Notes: generated by a model from the letters alone, not told the origin. A DNA stretch of 64,000 bases from Streptomyces olivochromogenes (GCF_001514115.1 NZ_KQ948480.1:22569-86568); one strand, 5' to 3'; shown: positions 35,193 to 45,158, counted from the first letter of the stretch. A program made the numbers and translations.

Positions 35193-36191
35193 ATGACTCG
35201 CATCGCCATCAACGGATTCGGCCGCATCGGACGCAACGTGCTGCGCGCACTGCTCGAACGCGACAGCACCCTCGAGGTCGCCGCCGTCAACGACCTCACG
35301 GAGCCCGCCGCCCTCGCGCGACTGCTCGCCTACGACACTACGGCCGGCCGGCTCGGTCGCCCGGTGACCGTCGACGGGGACGCCCTCGTCGTCGACGGCC
35401 GTCGCATCAAGGTGCTCGCCGAGCGTGAACCGGCGCAGCTGCCGTGGGCCGAACTCGGTGTCGACATCGTCCTCGAAGCGACCGGCCGTTTCACGTCGGC
35501 CGAGGCTGCCCGCGCCCACCTCGCTGCGGGCGCGAAGAAGGTGCTGGTCAGTGCGCCGTCGGACGGCGCTGATGTCACGCTGGCGTTCGGGGTCAACAGC
35601 GACACGTACGACCCGACCCTGCACACGATCGTCTCGAACGCCTCGTGCACGACCAACGCGCTCGCACCGCTGGCCGCGGTACTCGACGAGCTCGCCGGCA
35701 TTGAGCACGGCTTCATGACGACGGTGCACGCCTACACGCAGGAGCAGAACCTGCTGGATGGTCCGCACCGCGACGCCCGTCGCGCCCGAGCTGCCGCCGT
35801 CAACATCGTGCCGACCACGACGGGCGCCGCCAAGGCGATCGGCCTCGTGCTGCCGAACCTGGCAGGCAAGCTGTCGGGCGACTCGATCCGTGTGCCGGTT
35901 CCGGTGGGCTCGATTGTCGAGCTCAACACGACCGTCACTCGTGACGTGACGCGCGACGACGTGCTGGCCGCGTACCGCACCGCGGCGGATGGGCCGCTCG
36001 CCGGCATCCTCGAGTACTCGGACTTCCCGCTCGTGTCCTCCGACATCACGGGCAATCCGGCCTCGTCGATCTTCGACTCGGCCCTCACCAGGGTTGATGG
36101 CCGGCACGTGAAGGTGGTCGCCTGGTACGACAACGAGTGGGGCTTCTCGAACCGCGTGATCGACACACTCGAGCTCCTCGCCACCCGCTGA
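35193..36191 (+). CDS. gap: Glyceraldehyde-3-phosphate dehydrogenase, class I
   Basis: A 332-aa full-length GAPDH. NAD-binding GFGRIGR is at residues 8-14. The catalytic SNASCTTN is at 148-155 (Cys152), followed by HAYTQEQNLLDGPHRDARRA, PTTTGAAKAIGLVLPNLAGK and WYDNEWGFSNRV near the C-terminus. It oxidises glyceraldehyde 3-phosphate with phosphate and NAD in glycolysis. It stands alone, without pgk/tpi neighbours, next to a GlxA regulator, so it is probably an accessory gap copy rather than the glycolytic operon gene. GAAGGGA precedes ATG 35193. Confidence 0.95.
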   Translation: MTRIAINGFGRIGRNVLRALLERDSTLEVAAVNDLTEPAALARLLAYDTTAGRLGRPVTVDGDALVVDGRRIKVLAEREPAQLPWAELGVDIVLEATGRFTSAEAARAHLAAGAKKVLVSAPSDGADVTLAFGVNSDTYDPTLHTIVSNASCTTNALAPLAAVLDELAGIEHGFMTTVHAYTQEQNLLDGPHRDARRARAAAVNIVPTTTGAAKAIGLVLPNLAGKLSGDSIRVPVPVGSIVELNTTVTRDVTRDDVLAAYRTAADGPLAGILEYSDFPLVSSDITGNPASSIFDSALTRVDGRHVKVVAWYDNEWGFSNRVIDTLELLATR

Positions 36192-36220
36192 CCCGAGGGT
36201 GTCGGGCCACTGAGGGACTG

Positions 36221-36590
36221 GGCCCTCCTCGACCGCGACCTTGACGATCGTGCCCTGCATGGGCGAGGCGAGGGTGTCCCCGGAGGCGACCGGGCCGGAC
36301 TTCTTGGCCGCGCGGCGCTTCGGCTTGGCGCCGGCCGCGAGGCCGGTGCGGGCCAGGGACATGCCCAGCGAGGACGGCAGCGAGACCTCGAGGCGCTTGC
36401 CGCCGACCTCGACGACAACCGTCTCGCGGCCCGGCTCCTCGTCGGTGTCCGTGTCCGCGGGGGCCGTGAACGCGGGGATCTCGTGACGAACTCGGTCTCG
36501 ATCCAGCGGGTGTGGACCGTGAACGGGTCGGCGGAACCGGTCAGTTCGGGGGCGAAGTCCGGGTCCTGGACCACCGCGCGATGGCAGCCC
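36221..36590 (-). pseudogene. Acyl-CoA carboxylase alpha-chain stump
   Basis: Minus-strand traces in two frames: RAVVQDPDFAPELTGSADPF with THTRWIETEFV-like sequence, then ETVVVEVGGKRLEVSLPSSL and SGDTLASPMQGTIVKVAVEE. This is the region just before the biotinyl domain of acetyl/propionyl-CoA carboxylase alpha subunits. The biotin site (EAMKM) and the end are cut off at about 36221, 30 bp after the GAPDH stop, and the biotin carboxylase half is absent. The C-terminal truncation abuts the GlxA-GAPDH pair, so insertion or recombination there is likely. Confidence 0.7.
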
Positions 36591-36810
36591 GCCGCACGCA
36601 AGCCCACTACGGCTTGATGCAGCCACTGCGCCTCGAGGAGGCGCTCGGGCCCCTTTGCCGTGGGTGCGCGGCCGGGTCCGGCGTCTCGGCGGGGCCGCGC
36701 GGTCGAGGGGGTTCCGCGTCGGGCGCCGACAGCGAGGCCGATCGGCTGACCGTCTTCGAGCCGCTCAGCGATCGTCGACCGCTCGTCGAAAGGCGACTTC
36801 TGCCGAAGGT

Positions 36811-38136
36811 CTACTTTCCTGCTCTTCGCTGGGAGTTGCGCAGTGACGAGAATGCGGCCCGGAGTTCGTCTGTGAAGATGCCCGGGACCTCCCAGGCCGC
36901 GAAGTGGCCGCCGCTACGGGCCTTGTGGTAGTAGAAGAGGTCGTGGTAGGCGCGTGACGCCCAGCTGCGCGGGGCCTGGTAGATCTCGCCGGGGAACACC
37001 GTGATGGCGGCCGGGATGGACACGGACACGGCGTTGAAGTTGTTGGCGTTGTTCTCCCAGTAAAGACGCGACGAGGAGACCGCGGTGTTCGTCACCCAGT
37101 ACAGGGTGATGTCGTTGAGCATCTCGTCCTTGGTGAGTACGCGCTCGGGGTGGCCGCCGCTGTAGGTCCAGGCCGCGAACTTGTCGTACATCCAGGCGGC
37201 CAGTCCGGCGGGCGAGTCCGTCAGTCCGTATCCCTCGGTCTGTGGACGGGTGACCATCATGGCCGAGTAACCGGATCCAGTCTTGTAGAAGGCGGCCAGC
37301 TGGTTGTAGGCGGCCTTCTCGTCGGGGCTGAGACCGGCGGGTACGGGGTCACCGCAGGCGAGCTTCTTCGCGATGTCGGGCGGCACGGTGGCCGGGAAGT
37401 TGACGTGGATTCCGAGCAGCCCGGGGGGTTTCTGTACGGCCATCTTGTCCGAAATCACAGCACCCCAGTCCCCGCCCTGGGAAACGTAGTGCTTGTACCC
37501 CAGACGCTCCATCAGCACGGCCCAGGCGCGAGCGATGCGGTCAGGGTTCCACCCGGTGGCCGTCGGCCGTTCCGAGAAGCCATAGCCCGGCATCGACGGT
37601 ATGACGAGGTGAAAGGCGTCCTCGGCGCGGCTCCCGTGGGCCGTGGGGTTGCTGAGTGGCCCGATGACCTTCAAGAACTCCAGAATGGAGCCGGGCCAGC
37701 CATGGGTCAAGATGATCGGCAAGGCATCCGCGTGGCGGGAGCGGACGTGGATGAACTGTATGTCGAGTCCGTCGATCTCTGTTATGTACATCGGCAGAGA
37801 GTTGAGTGTCTCCTCGATGTTCCGCCAGTTGTACTTCGTTCCCCAGTAGTGGGTGAGTTCCTTCATCGTGGCCAGCTGGACACCCTGGGACTGATCGCGG
37901 ACGGTTTCCCGATCGGGCCATCGTGTCGCCTTGATGCGTCGACGTAGATCAGTCAGATCCTGCTCCGGAATATGCACGCGGAACGGGCGGATGCTTTGCC
38001 TCTCACTTGCCGACATCGGATTTCCGGATTCCCCCCAGGCTCGCAGACCGAAATCACCCGTCGCCGCCACGGTCGCAACGGCCGCCGATGTGGAGATGAA
38101 CTTTCGACGGGAATACGAACGGAGAAAATCGGGCAT
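36811..38136 (-). CDS. Tat-exported epoxide hydrolase (EHN type)
   Basis: A 441-aa protein. A twin-arginine signal (YSRRKFISTSAAVATVAATG) is followed by the epoxide-hydrolase N-terminal domain (IRPFRVHIPEQDLTDLRRRI, ATRWPDRETVRDQSQGV) and an alpha/beta hydrolase core. HGWPGS forms the oxyanion hole, Asp in SQGGDWGAVISD is the nucleophile, and SGGHFAAWEVP carries the catalytic His. This is the microsomal-type epoxide hydrolase plan, here exported. ATG 38136 has a GGGAGAT site. Transcribed alone; substrate unknown. Confidence 0.9.
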   Translation of the reverse strand: MPDFLRSYSRRKFISTSAAVATVAATGDFGLRAWGESGNPMSASERQSIRPFRVHIPEQDLTDLRRRIKATRWPDRETVRDQSQGVQLATMKELTHYWGTKYNWRNIEETLNSLPMYITEIDGLDIQFIHVRSRHADALPIILTHGWPGSILEFLKVIGPLSNPTAHGSRAEDAFHLVIPSMPGYGFSERPTATGWNPDRIARAWAVLMERLGYKHYVSQGGDWGAVISDKMAVQKPPGLLGIHVNFPATVPPDIAKKLACGDPVPAGLSPDEKAAYNQLAAFYKTGSGYSAMMVTRPQTEGYGLTDSPAGLAAWMYDKFAAWTYSGGHPERVLTKDEMLNDITLYWVTNTAVSSSRLYWENNANNFNAVSVSIPAAITVFPGEIYQAPRSWASRAYHDLFYYHKARSGGHFAAWEVPGIFTDELRAAFSSLRNSQRRAGK

Positions 38137-38666
38137 GACGGATCTCCCTGAATTCATGCGTCCGAAGTCGCGGAGTGTGCAGAAGGAGCGCTTCCTCGGT
38201 GAGACTTCCACTCGCCGGCGCGGACATGAATCGTGCGCACACCGAGGCTGCACCGCAGGTGTACCGAATCGGGCGTGGAGTCGCATGGCACCCAGGCGCT
38301 CATGCCACGCGACAGGCCTATTACTGTCCGTAACGCTAACCTTTCGCCCTGTGAGCATGCAACTCGAACGAGTGACGCCGACGAGGCACCCGCGTACCTG
38401 GGATATTGGATGCCACGTAGGGGCATGGCTCCGTCGGTCACGGCAGGCTCGGCACCGAGGCAGTCGAACGGGTGCACGCAGGTGGCTGCCCCGCTGGAGG
38501 CGGGTTTCAGGGGTTATTGCAGCACGCAGGGGTTATTGCAGCACAAATGATTCACTCGCTATGTCCAGGAGTTCAAGGGCTGTCCCGCTACTCTGCCCTG
38601 GCAGCACGCGGGGTTGAGTCCTGCTTGCATTGGCCGATACCGGATGCGGCTTCCTGACCTGACAGT
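38137..38666. other. Intergenic region with short direct repeat
   Basis: No gene recognised. GGGTTATTGCAGCAC occurs twice in direct orientation at about 38511 and 38531, just before the IS256-like element; this could mark a slipped or target-site duplication. Confidence 0.4.
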
Positions 38667-39886
38667 GTGCCCCTGCACGCCCTCGCGGAAGACAACCTGG
38701 CCGCGGCGAGTCCGGATCTGCTGCGCGCGATGGTGAAGACGTGCGCCGACGCGCTCATGTCCGCGGAGGCAGATGCCCTCTGCAACGCCGAATACGGGCA
38801 GGTCAGCGACGAACGCGTCAACCACCGCAACGGCTACCGCCCGCGCGAGTGGGACACCCGCGCCGACACCGTCGAACTGGCCATCCCCAAGCCGCGCCAG
38901 GGCAGTTGCTTCCCGCACTGGCTGCTCGAACGCCGACGCCGGGCCGAACAGGCCCTCATCCCGGTGCTCGCCACCGCCTACCTGCTCGGCGTGAGCACGC
39001 GCCGGGTCGACAAGCCCGCCGCCTCTCCCGGCGTGACGCAGCTGTCGAAGTCCCAGGTCAGCGCGATGGCCCGGCACATGGACGAGCAGGTCACAGCCTT
39101 CCGCAACCGGCCCCTGGACCAAGGTCCTTACGCGTTCGTCCGGGTCGATGCGCTGACCCAGAAGATCCGCGAGGGCGGCCGGATCATCAACGTCCACGCC
39201 CTGATCGCGGTCGGCGTGAACACCGACGGGCACCGCGAGATCCTCGGCATCGACGTCGCCACCGCGAAGGACGGCGCCAGCCGGCTCGCCTTCCTGCGCT
39301 CCCTGATCGCCCGTGGCCCGAGCGGTGTCCAGCTGGTCATCTCCGACGCCCACGCCGGCCTCGTCGACGCCGTCGGCGCATTGCTGCCCGGCGCCTCCTG
39401 GCAGCAATGCCGCACCCACTACGCCCGCAACCTGCTCAGCCAGGTTCCAAAATCCGCCCAGCCCCGGGCGGCCGCACTGCTGCGACCATCTTCGAACAGC
39501 CCGACACCGACGCCGTCCAGGCCCAGATGCGACACGTCCTGGACACCCTGGAAGCCAAATTCCCCAAAGCCGCAGCCCACTTGGACGCCGCCCAGCACTA
39601 CCTGCCGGCGTTCACCGCCTTCCCTCGCGAGACCTGGCGGCAGATCTGGTCGAACAATCCGCAGGAACGGCTGAACAAGGAGATCCGACCTCGCACCGAC
39701 GCGGTCGGCATCTTCCCCGACCGCACCGCCGTCATCCGGCTGGTCGGCGCGGTGCTGGCCGAGCAGAACGACGAGTGGACCAAGGGCCGCCGCTACATGG
39801 GACTCGACCTGCTAGCCAAGGCCCGCCTCCACCCGATCGAGTCACAAACCGACGAGACCGCCCTGCCCACCGAACTCACCGCGTAG
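38667..39886 (+). pseudogene. IS256-family transposase, frameshifted
   Basis: The transposase (Mutator/IS256 class) reads from GTG 38667: LAAASPDLLRAMVKTCADAL, NHRNGYRPREWDTR, YAFVRVDALTQKIREGGRII, LVISDAHAGLVDAVGALLPG. At about 39487 one base is missing in CTGCTGCGACCATCTTC and the frame changes. The second part (IFEQPDTDAVQAQMRHVLDT, NNPQERLNKEIRPRTDAVGI, NDEWTKGRRYMGLDLLAKAR) ends at TAG 39884-39886. The extreme N-terminus is also missing. The DDE residues are present but split by the frameshift, so the gene is probably dead. Confidence 0.8.
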
Positions 39887-40523
39887 CCTGAAAATGAGAT
39901 CACCCAGTAGCCGTCGATACACCTCTCCTGCGGACGTGGCCCTCGGCTGACGTCCGTTGAACGGCATGTCGGACGATGCGGCCGCTCTCGGGGGTCTTGT
40001 GTAGTTGTTCTTCGTGGACCGGCGCCGGGTATGGAAGGTGGGTTCGGTCGCAGGTTTCCTCTGTCTCGTGAGACATCTAAAGGTCTGGAGAACCCGGGTT
40101 CACCAGACGCCTCAAACTGTCTCGCCACCGCGTCGGGAACAGAGCTTCGATGCCGGGCTCCTCAAGACAGAGAGATCCGACGCAGGCACTTCGTGACATA
40201 CAGCCCACAGCCCACCTCCAGCAGCCGAGGGAGTTCACATCCCGTCAGGGCTTGTTCACCCAGCCGCGGCCGTAGCCGCCCAGGGACGCCGCGGCCAGCC
40301 CGCTTGCCCCTCCCGAAAGGGAGACATGGGCGTCAACTCACATACCGCCCCTCACGAGTTGGCAATCCGTTCAACCGGCCGGACCCGGAACGGCTCGGTA
40401 ACCTTCTCCGCCGCTCAGGGACTCGTACCGGATCTCGTCGAGTGTGCGTCGCCGGCCTCGACTGGATGTGGCGATCTCCGCAACCGATGCCCGCGCCGGG
40501 ACGATTGGTTTCGGTTGCAGTTG
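39887..40523. other. Intergenic region with probable IS256 right end
   Basis: GTAGCCGTCGATACACCTCT at 39907-39926, continuing to about 39941, lies where the right terminal repeat of the IS256-type element is expected; no matching left end was found near 38600. Around 40311-40355 lies a stretch closely matching 55402-55445 (see repeat entry). No complete gene seen. Confidence 0.4.
40311..40355. repeat. Dispersed repeat, copy 1
   Basis: TCCCGAAAGGGAGA, then CAACTCACATACCGCCCCTC, match 55402-55445 base for base apart from a handful of changes. Both copies are in the same orientation. The palindromic TCCCGAAAGGGA at one end suggests an IS end or stable hairpin. Confidence 0.5.
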
Positions 40524-41735
40524 TCAGGTGGCAGCGGGAGCGTGCTCCAGCTCGGAGACGGTTGTGGGCTCCTCGGTTCCCGCTTCGTGGCGTCGGGTGA
40601 GGTGGCGGTCCAGCAGAACGCTGCCCATGTGGGCGACCCCGAAGGCCGCGCCGATCCAGGCCGTACCCGCCAGCCCCAGTCCCGTGTTGATCACGAGGCC
40701 GGATGCCACGGGGGCGACGGCGATGCCGACGTTGAAGGCGGCGATGTTCACGGCGCCGCCGAGCGTCCTGGTCTCTCCGAGAATGGAGAAGACTCTGGCG
40801 TTGACTGCGGGCGTGACTCCGAAGTTGGCGGCGCCCAGGAGCACCACCAGCGCGACCGTGACCCAGGCGACATGTGCGGTCACTGCGAGTGCTGTCGCGG
40901 CGACGATGAAAGCGGCCATGCCCACCAGCAGGAGTGTGAAGGGGGCGCGGTCGGCCACGCGTCCTCCGATGGTCAGGCCGATGAACGCGCCGACGCCGTA
41001 GAGTCCGAGCACGAGGGGTACCAGGCCCGTGCTGAGGCCGGTGACGTCCTCCAACAGGGCTCCGAGATAGGAGAAGATCGCGAATTGGGCGGCCACGGTC
41101 AGTGCGGTGGTGGCGTAGGCGACCCAGAGCCGTGGCTGCATCAGCGAGCGCAGTTCCGTGGCCAGACGCGGCTGTGCCCTTGTCGTGTCCCGGCCGCCGG
41201 GCAGGGCGATGAGCAGTGCGATCGTGGACACAGCGGTCATCGCGGCTACGGCCCAGAAGGCGGCCTCCCAGCCGGCGTGCTGTGCGAGCAGGGTGCCGCC
41301 CGGGACACCGATGATCGTGGCCACGCTCAGTCCCGAGACGACCACTCCCATGGCCCGGCCCTGCTTGTCGGCGTCCACCAGCGAGATGGCCGCGACCGAG
41401 GCCATGGCCCAGAATCCGGCATACGCCATGGCCGACAGCACCCGCATGACCAGCAGGAATCCGAAGTGCGGGACGAGGGCGGCGCCGACGTGAGCGGCGA
41501 TGAAGACGAGCTGGAAGCCGACCAGCGCGGCACGGCGCGGCATCTTCAGGGTGACCAGGCTCATCAGCGGTGCTCCGACGAGCATGCCGATGGCGAAGGC
41601 GGACACCAGCATTCCGGCGGAGGTGAGGGGGATGTCGAGGTCCTGGGCGATGGAGGGCATCACGCCGGAGAGCATGAATTCCGAGGTGCCCTGGGCGAAG
41701 ATGCCCAGCCCAAGGACGTAGATCACAAAGGGCAT
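40524..41735 (-). CDS. MFS drug-efflux transporter (AraJ/Cmx-like)
   Basis: A 403-aa 12-helix MFS carrier of the DHA1 sugar-efflux/chloramphenicol-resistance type. It opens MPFVIYVLGLGIFAQGTSEF with MLSGVMPSIAQDLDIPL, the characteristic FxxGTxEFxxxGLLP-like signature, followed by MLVGAPLMSLVTLKMPRRAA and VLSAMAYAGFWAMASVAAIS. Start ATG 41735. Divergent from the XRE regulator at 41981, which probably controls it through the conserved box at 41916-41940. Confidence 0.9.
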   Translation of the reverse strand: MPFVIYVLGLGIFAQGTSEFMLSGVMPSIAQDLDIPLTSAGMLVSAFAIGMLVGAPLMSLVTLKMPRRAALVGFQLVFIAAHVGAALVPHFGFLLVMRVLSAMAYAGFWAMASVAAISLVDADKQGRAMGVVVSGLSVATIIGVPGGTLLAQHAGWEAAFWAVAAMTAVSTIALLIALPGGRDTTRAQPRLATELRSLMQPRLWVAYATTALTVAAQFAIFSYLGALLEDVTGLSTGLVPLVLGLYGVGAFIGLTIGGRVADRAPFTLLLVGMAAFIVAATALAVTAHVAWVTVALVVLLGAANFGVTPAVNARVFSILGETRTLGGAVNIAAFNVGIAVAPVASGLVINTGLGLAGTAWIGAAFGVAHMGSVLLDRHLTRRHEAGTEEPTTVSELEHAPAAT

Positions 41736-41915
41736 GATTCATCTGCTTCGTGTGAGGAACGAGGGGTAACCGGGTGCTGCGCTCGGCCGTGCGCGGCCCT
41801 TTCTCAGAAAGGGCCCGTTGCCGGCGAGGGCCACCTGTGGAGGCGGCGTTGCCTCCCGGTTCGCGTCCAGCATCCCGCCCGGGACACGCGTGCGGACGCC
41901 TCGCGCGCGCCCTGC

Positions 41916-41940
41916 TGAACCTAGGTCTGGCTGGTCCACT
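41916..41940. promoter_or_regulatory. Conserved box upstream of XRE regulator 1
   Basis: TGAACCTAGGTCTGGCTGGT plus CCACT lies 41-65 bp before the XRE start. It is nearly identical to the box upstream of the paralogous regulator at 48068-48090 (reading opposite), while flanking DNA differs. It contains the palindrome ACCTAGGT. Likely a shared operator. Confidence 0.6.
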
Positions 41941-41980
41941 CACCGGCCCGTCATGCCGCTGTAGTGGTATCACTGGATGC

Positions 41981-42868
41981 ATGGATCAAAGCGACGAGCT
42001 CGGTGACTTCCTGCGCTCGCGGCGGGCCCGTCTGCGTCCCGAGGACGCGGGGGCGGCTTTCAGCGGCGGTGCGCGCCGGGTCCCGGGACTGCGCCGTGAA
42101 GAGGTCGCGCACCTGGCCGGGGTGAGCACGGACTACTACGCCCGTCTCGAACAGGGCCGCCACCCCCACGTCTCGGAGACGGTGCTGGAGGCGGTCGCCC
42201 GCGCCCTGCGCCTGGACGACACCGAACGCGGCTACCTCTTCGAACTCGCCCGACCCAAGTCCCCCAGCCCGGAACGGCGCCGTCCGGCCCCGCTACCGCG
42301 CGTGCGTCCGGCGATCCACCAGATGCTGGACGTCCTCAACGATGTCTCGCCGGCCCTGGTCCTCAACCACCGCAGCGACGTCCTGGCAGTCAACCATCTT
42401 GCCAAGGCGCTGATCACGGACTTCGACGCACTGCCGCACCGCGACCGCAACTTCGCCCGATTCGTACTGCTCCAGCCCGCCGCCCGTGACCTCTATCAGG
42501 ACTGGGACCGGGTCGCGGAGGCGTTCGTCGCCAGTCTTCGTCTGGCTGCCGGACGCCATCCCGACGACCGCCTGCTGAACGAATTCGTCGAGGAACTGTC
42601 CACCAAGGTTCCCGAGTTCGACACCTGGTGGGCCGGCCACCGCGTGGACCAGTGCGCCCACGGCACCCGGCGCCTGGTTCACCCCGTGGTCGGCGAACTC
42701 ACCCTCTCCTACGAGATTCTGGCCCTGCCCGCCGACCCTGACCTGAGTATCTGCCTCTACACCGCGGAACCCGGTTCGGCCTCTGCGGAGACGCTCAGCA
42801 TGCTCGCCAGCTGGAGTGCCCCGACGGGCCTACGAGGGCGCAGCTCCTCCGAGGCACCCTCAAGTTGA
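41981..42868 (+). CDS. XRE regulator with MmyB-like domain (paralogue 1)
   Basis: A 295-aa regulator. The HTH spans residues about 5-75 (LGDFLRSRRARLRPEDAGAA, GLRREEVAHLAGVSTDYYAR, EQGRHPHVSETVLEAVARAL). The MmyB domain starts near 110 (IHQMLDVLNDVSPALVLNHR, SDVLAVNHLAKALITDFDAL, YQDWDRVAEAFVASLRLAAG). ATG 41981 was chosen over a long in-frame extension because it matches the start of paralogue 2 (47136-48023), to which it is about 85% identical by eye. Divergent from the MFS pump; convergent with the SDR gene. Confidence 0.92.
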   Translation: MDQSDELGDFLRSRRARLRPEDAGAAFSGGARRVPGLRREEVAHLAGVSTDYYARLEQGRHPHVSETVLEAVARALRLDDTERGYLFELARPKSPSPERRRPAPLPRVRPAIHQMLDVLNDVSPALVLNHRSDVLAVNHLAKALITDFDALPHRDRNFARFVLLQPAARDLYQDWDRVAEAFVASLRLAAGRHPDDRLLNEFVEELSTKVPEFDTWWAGHRVDQCAHGTRRLVHPVVGELTLSYEILALPADPDLSICLYTAEPGSASAETLSMLASWSAPTGLRGRSSSEAPSS

Positions 42869-43043
42869 CTCCCCAAGGTCGTCCGTAATTTCCGCTTCCC
42901 TGTGACCTGCGGCAGCCGTCCTGCCGCTGCCGCGATGTGCTTTGCCCTCGTCTGCGCGGTCCCGGACGATGGCCGGCTCCTCTGCGGACTCCCAGGACTG
43001 CGCACGGAGTTAGGTGTTCTCTACATCGCGGCGAGGATTCTGC

Positions 43044-44030
43044 TCATGCGCCTGTTGCGGCGAGTGACAGTTCCCACAGGCGCTTGGCGGCGTCCGGGTC
43101 GAGCGCGTACGGGGCTACGCCGCCGGGGGCGGATCCCACGGCCTCGGCGGACAGCTTCTCCGCTTCGTTGTTGTCCTCGAAGTAGCGGCCACCGATGCCC
43201 TCCAGCTGGGGGGAGGCCGCGACGAGCACGCTGGTCGCGGCGCCTTGGGCGATGGTCTTGAACCGGAACGGTGCGCCCTGGATCGAGCCGAATTCTCCGG
43301 CAGCCTCGGCGGCGCGCAGCTGTGCGGCCTGGTCCGGATCCATGTAGCGCGACAGGTTCGTCGACATGATCACGCCGGGGTGGACGGCGTTGGCGGTGAT
43401 CCCGTCGCTGGCCCAGCGGTTGCTCGCTTCGACCGCGAAGAGAACGTTGGCGGTCTTGGACTGCCCGTAGGCGAGCCACGGGTCGTAGGCGCGGTTGTCG
43501 AAATTGATGTCGTCGAACTCCACGGGCGAGGCGTGGTGGCCGCGGGAGCTCAGCGACACGATCCGCGCGTTGCCGGCGGCCGCGAGCGCGTCGTGCAGGC
43601 CGAGCGCGAGCGCGAAGTGGCCGAGATGGTTGGACGCGAACTGCAGCTCCCAGCCGTCCGGTGTGCGCTCGAGCGTGGGCAGCGCCATCACGCCGGCGTT
43701 GTTGACGAGGATGTGCAGGGGCCCGGCCCAGGCGTTCGTGAAGGCGGCGATCGACGCCTGGTCGGCGAGGTCGAGCCGGCCGACATGGACGGCGTCGTTT
43801 CCGGTGGCTTTGCGGATGTCGGTCGCGGTGCGCTCGCCGGCGTCCGTGTTGCGGACCGCGAGGGTGACCGAGGCACCGGCGTCCGCGAGGGCGCGGGCGG
43901 TCTCGGCGCCGAGACCCGAGGCGGCGCCGGTGACGACCGCGTGCTTGCCGGAAAGGTCGATGCCCTCGATGACCTCGGCGGCCGTCGACTCTTCTCCGAA
44001 GGGGGTGTGGATGCGCTGGGTGGTTGTCAT
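43044..44030 (-). CDS. Short-chain dehydrogenase/reductase
   Basis: A 328-aa classical SDR (retinol dehydrogenase/WW-oxidoreductase-like). TGAASGLGAETARAL is the cofactor motif, NNAGVMALP the structural motif, IVSLSSRGHH carries the catalytic Ser and YGQSK the Tyr/Lys pair. NAD(P)-dependent oxidoreduction of an unknown carbonyl or alcohol. A truncated, frameshifted copy of its first 100 residues lies at 46791-47095, next to the second XRE regulator. Confidence 0.92.
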   Translation of the reverse strand: MTTTQRIHTPFGEESTAAEVIEGIDLSGKHAVVTGAASGLGAETARALADAGASVTLAVRNTDAGERTATDIRKATGNDAVHVGRLDLADQASIAAFTNAWAGPLHILVNNAGVMALPTLERTPDGWELQFASNHLGHFALALGLHDALAAAGNARIVSLSSRGHHASPVEFDDINFDNRAYDPWLAYGQSKTANVLFAVEASNRWASDGITANAVHPGVIMSTNLSRYMDPDQAAQLRAAEAAGEFGSIQGAPFRFKTIAQGAATSVLVAASPQLEGIGGRYFEDNNEAEKLSAEAVGSAPGGVAPYALDPDAAKRLWELSLAATGA

Positions 44031-44138
44031 GACCTCAAGTCCTAGTTACTGGTCGGTTGTTCTGCCCTCACCTGAACAGGTGCGGGAGGCGGTCCCGGCA
44101 CACCTGGTGCAGGTGCGCCGGAAGACAGAGGGGTGGGC

Positions 44139-45152
44139 TCACGCCTGGTGCTCGAGTTCGAGGACGAGCTTGCCGGTGTTCTCGCCGGTGAACAGGCGCC
44201 TGAGCGTGGCCGGGAACGTCTCGATGTCGCCGTGCGCCGTGTCCTCGACGCTCGTCAGCTGACCGTCGGCGAGCCAGTGCGACATCTGCGCCATGGCCTC
44301 GGGATACCGGTCGGCGAAGGCGGGAGCGGCGACGCCTGCCATGGAGGCGCTCCGGTACAGCAGGGTCAGGTAGTTGCTCGGTCCCACAACCGCATCGGCT
44401 TTGTCGTACTGGGAGATCGCGCCGCTGATGACGACTCGCGCGCCGCGGGCGAGGCGGGTGAGTGCCTGGTTGAGGATGTCTCCGCCGACGTTGTCGAAGA
44501 ACACGTCGACGTATCGGGGGGTGCGGTCGCGCAGCTGGTCGGGAAAGTCGTCCCGCTTGTAGTCGGTGGCGGCACTGAACCCGAGCCGGTCGACGAGCAT
44601 GCGCGTCTTCTCGGGGCCGCCCGCGATCCCGATCACGTGCGCGCCCTTGATCCTCGCGATCTGACCGGCGGCGCTTCCCACGGCCCCGGCTGCTCCCGAT
44701 ACGAGCACCACGTCGCCCGCGGCGAGCCGGCCGACGTCGAGGAGCCCGAAGTAGGCGGTCATGCCGGTCATGCCCAGGACGCCGAGATACGCCGCGAGCG
44801 ACCGGCCCTCCTCGGGGTGGACCTGGTAGACCCCGGTTCCGTCCGACAGCGCGAACTCCTGGACGCCGAACGTGCCGTGGACGAAGTCGCCCTCCGCGAA
44901 GCCGGGGTGGCGGGAGTCCATGACCTGTCCGATCGTGATCGCCCGCATGACCGCTCCGACGTCCACCGGAGTGACGTGCTCTGCTTTCATCCAGCCGCGC
45001 ATGGCAGGGTCGATCGACAAGTGTGTGATCTTGACCAGGAACTCGCCGTCGCCGGGCGCGGGAATAGGTGTCCGGACGAGCTCGAAGTCGGAGTCTTCGA
45101 AGGGGCCGGCCGGGCGGGCTTTGAGGCGGAACTGGCGATTGGTGCCGGTCAT
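44139..45152 (-). CDS. NADP-dependent MDR-type oxidoreductase
   Basis: A 337-aa zinc-independent medium-chain reductase (prostaglandin/leukotriene reductase-like, CurA group). It has RPAGPFEDSDFELVRTPIPA, THLSIDPAMRGWM and VLGMTGMTAYFGLLDVGRLA. The Rossmann motif is SGAAGAVGSAAGQIARIKGA, followed by YVDVFFDNVGGDILNQAL. It reduces activated C=C bonds with NADPH. Its start is 6 bp after the stop of the SnoaL gene, so the two form an operon. Confidence 0.92.
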   Translation of the reverse strand: MTGTNRQFRLKARPAGPFEDSDFELVRTPIPAPGDGEFLVKITHLSIDPAMRGWMKAEHVTPVDVGAVMRAITIGQVMDSRHPGFAEGDFVHGTFGVQEFALSDGTGVYQVHPEEGRSLAAYLGVLGMTGMTAYFGLLDVGRLAAGDVVLVSGAAGAVGSAAGQIARIKGAHVIGIAGGPEKTRMLVDRLGFSAATDYKRDDFPDQLRDRTPRYVDVFFDNVGGDILNQALTRLARGARVVISGAISQYDKADAVVGPSNYLTLLYRSASMAGVAAPAFADRYPEAMAQMSHWLADGQLTSVEDTAHGDIETFPATLRRLFTGENTGKLVLELEHQA

Positions 45153-45158
45153 CTCGGC

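Noticed and set aside
34515..36626. 703-codon minus-strand frame
   Set aside because: Antisense of the GlxA and GAPDH genes. Only its first part (about 36221-36500) is genuine, as the carboxylase stump.
41774..41980. Upstream extension of XRE regulator 1
   Set aside because: The extra 69 residues are not in paralogue 2 and would translate through the conserved operator box.
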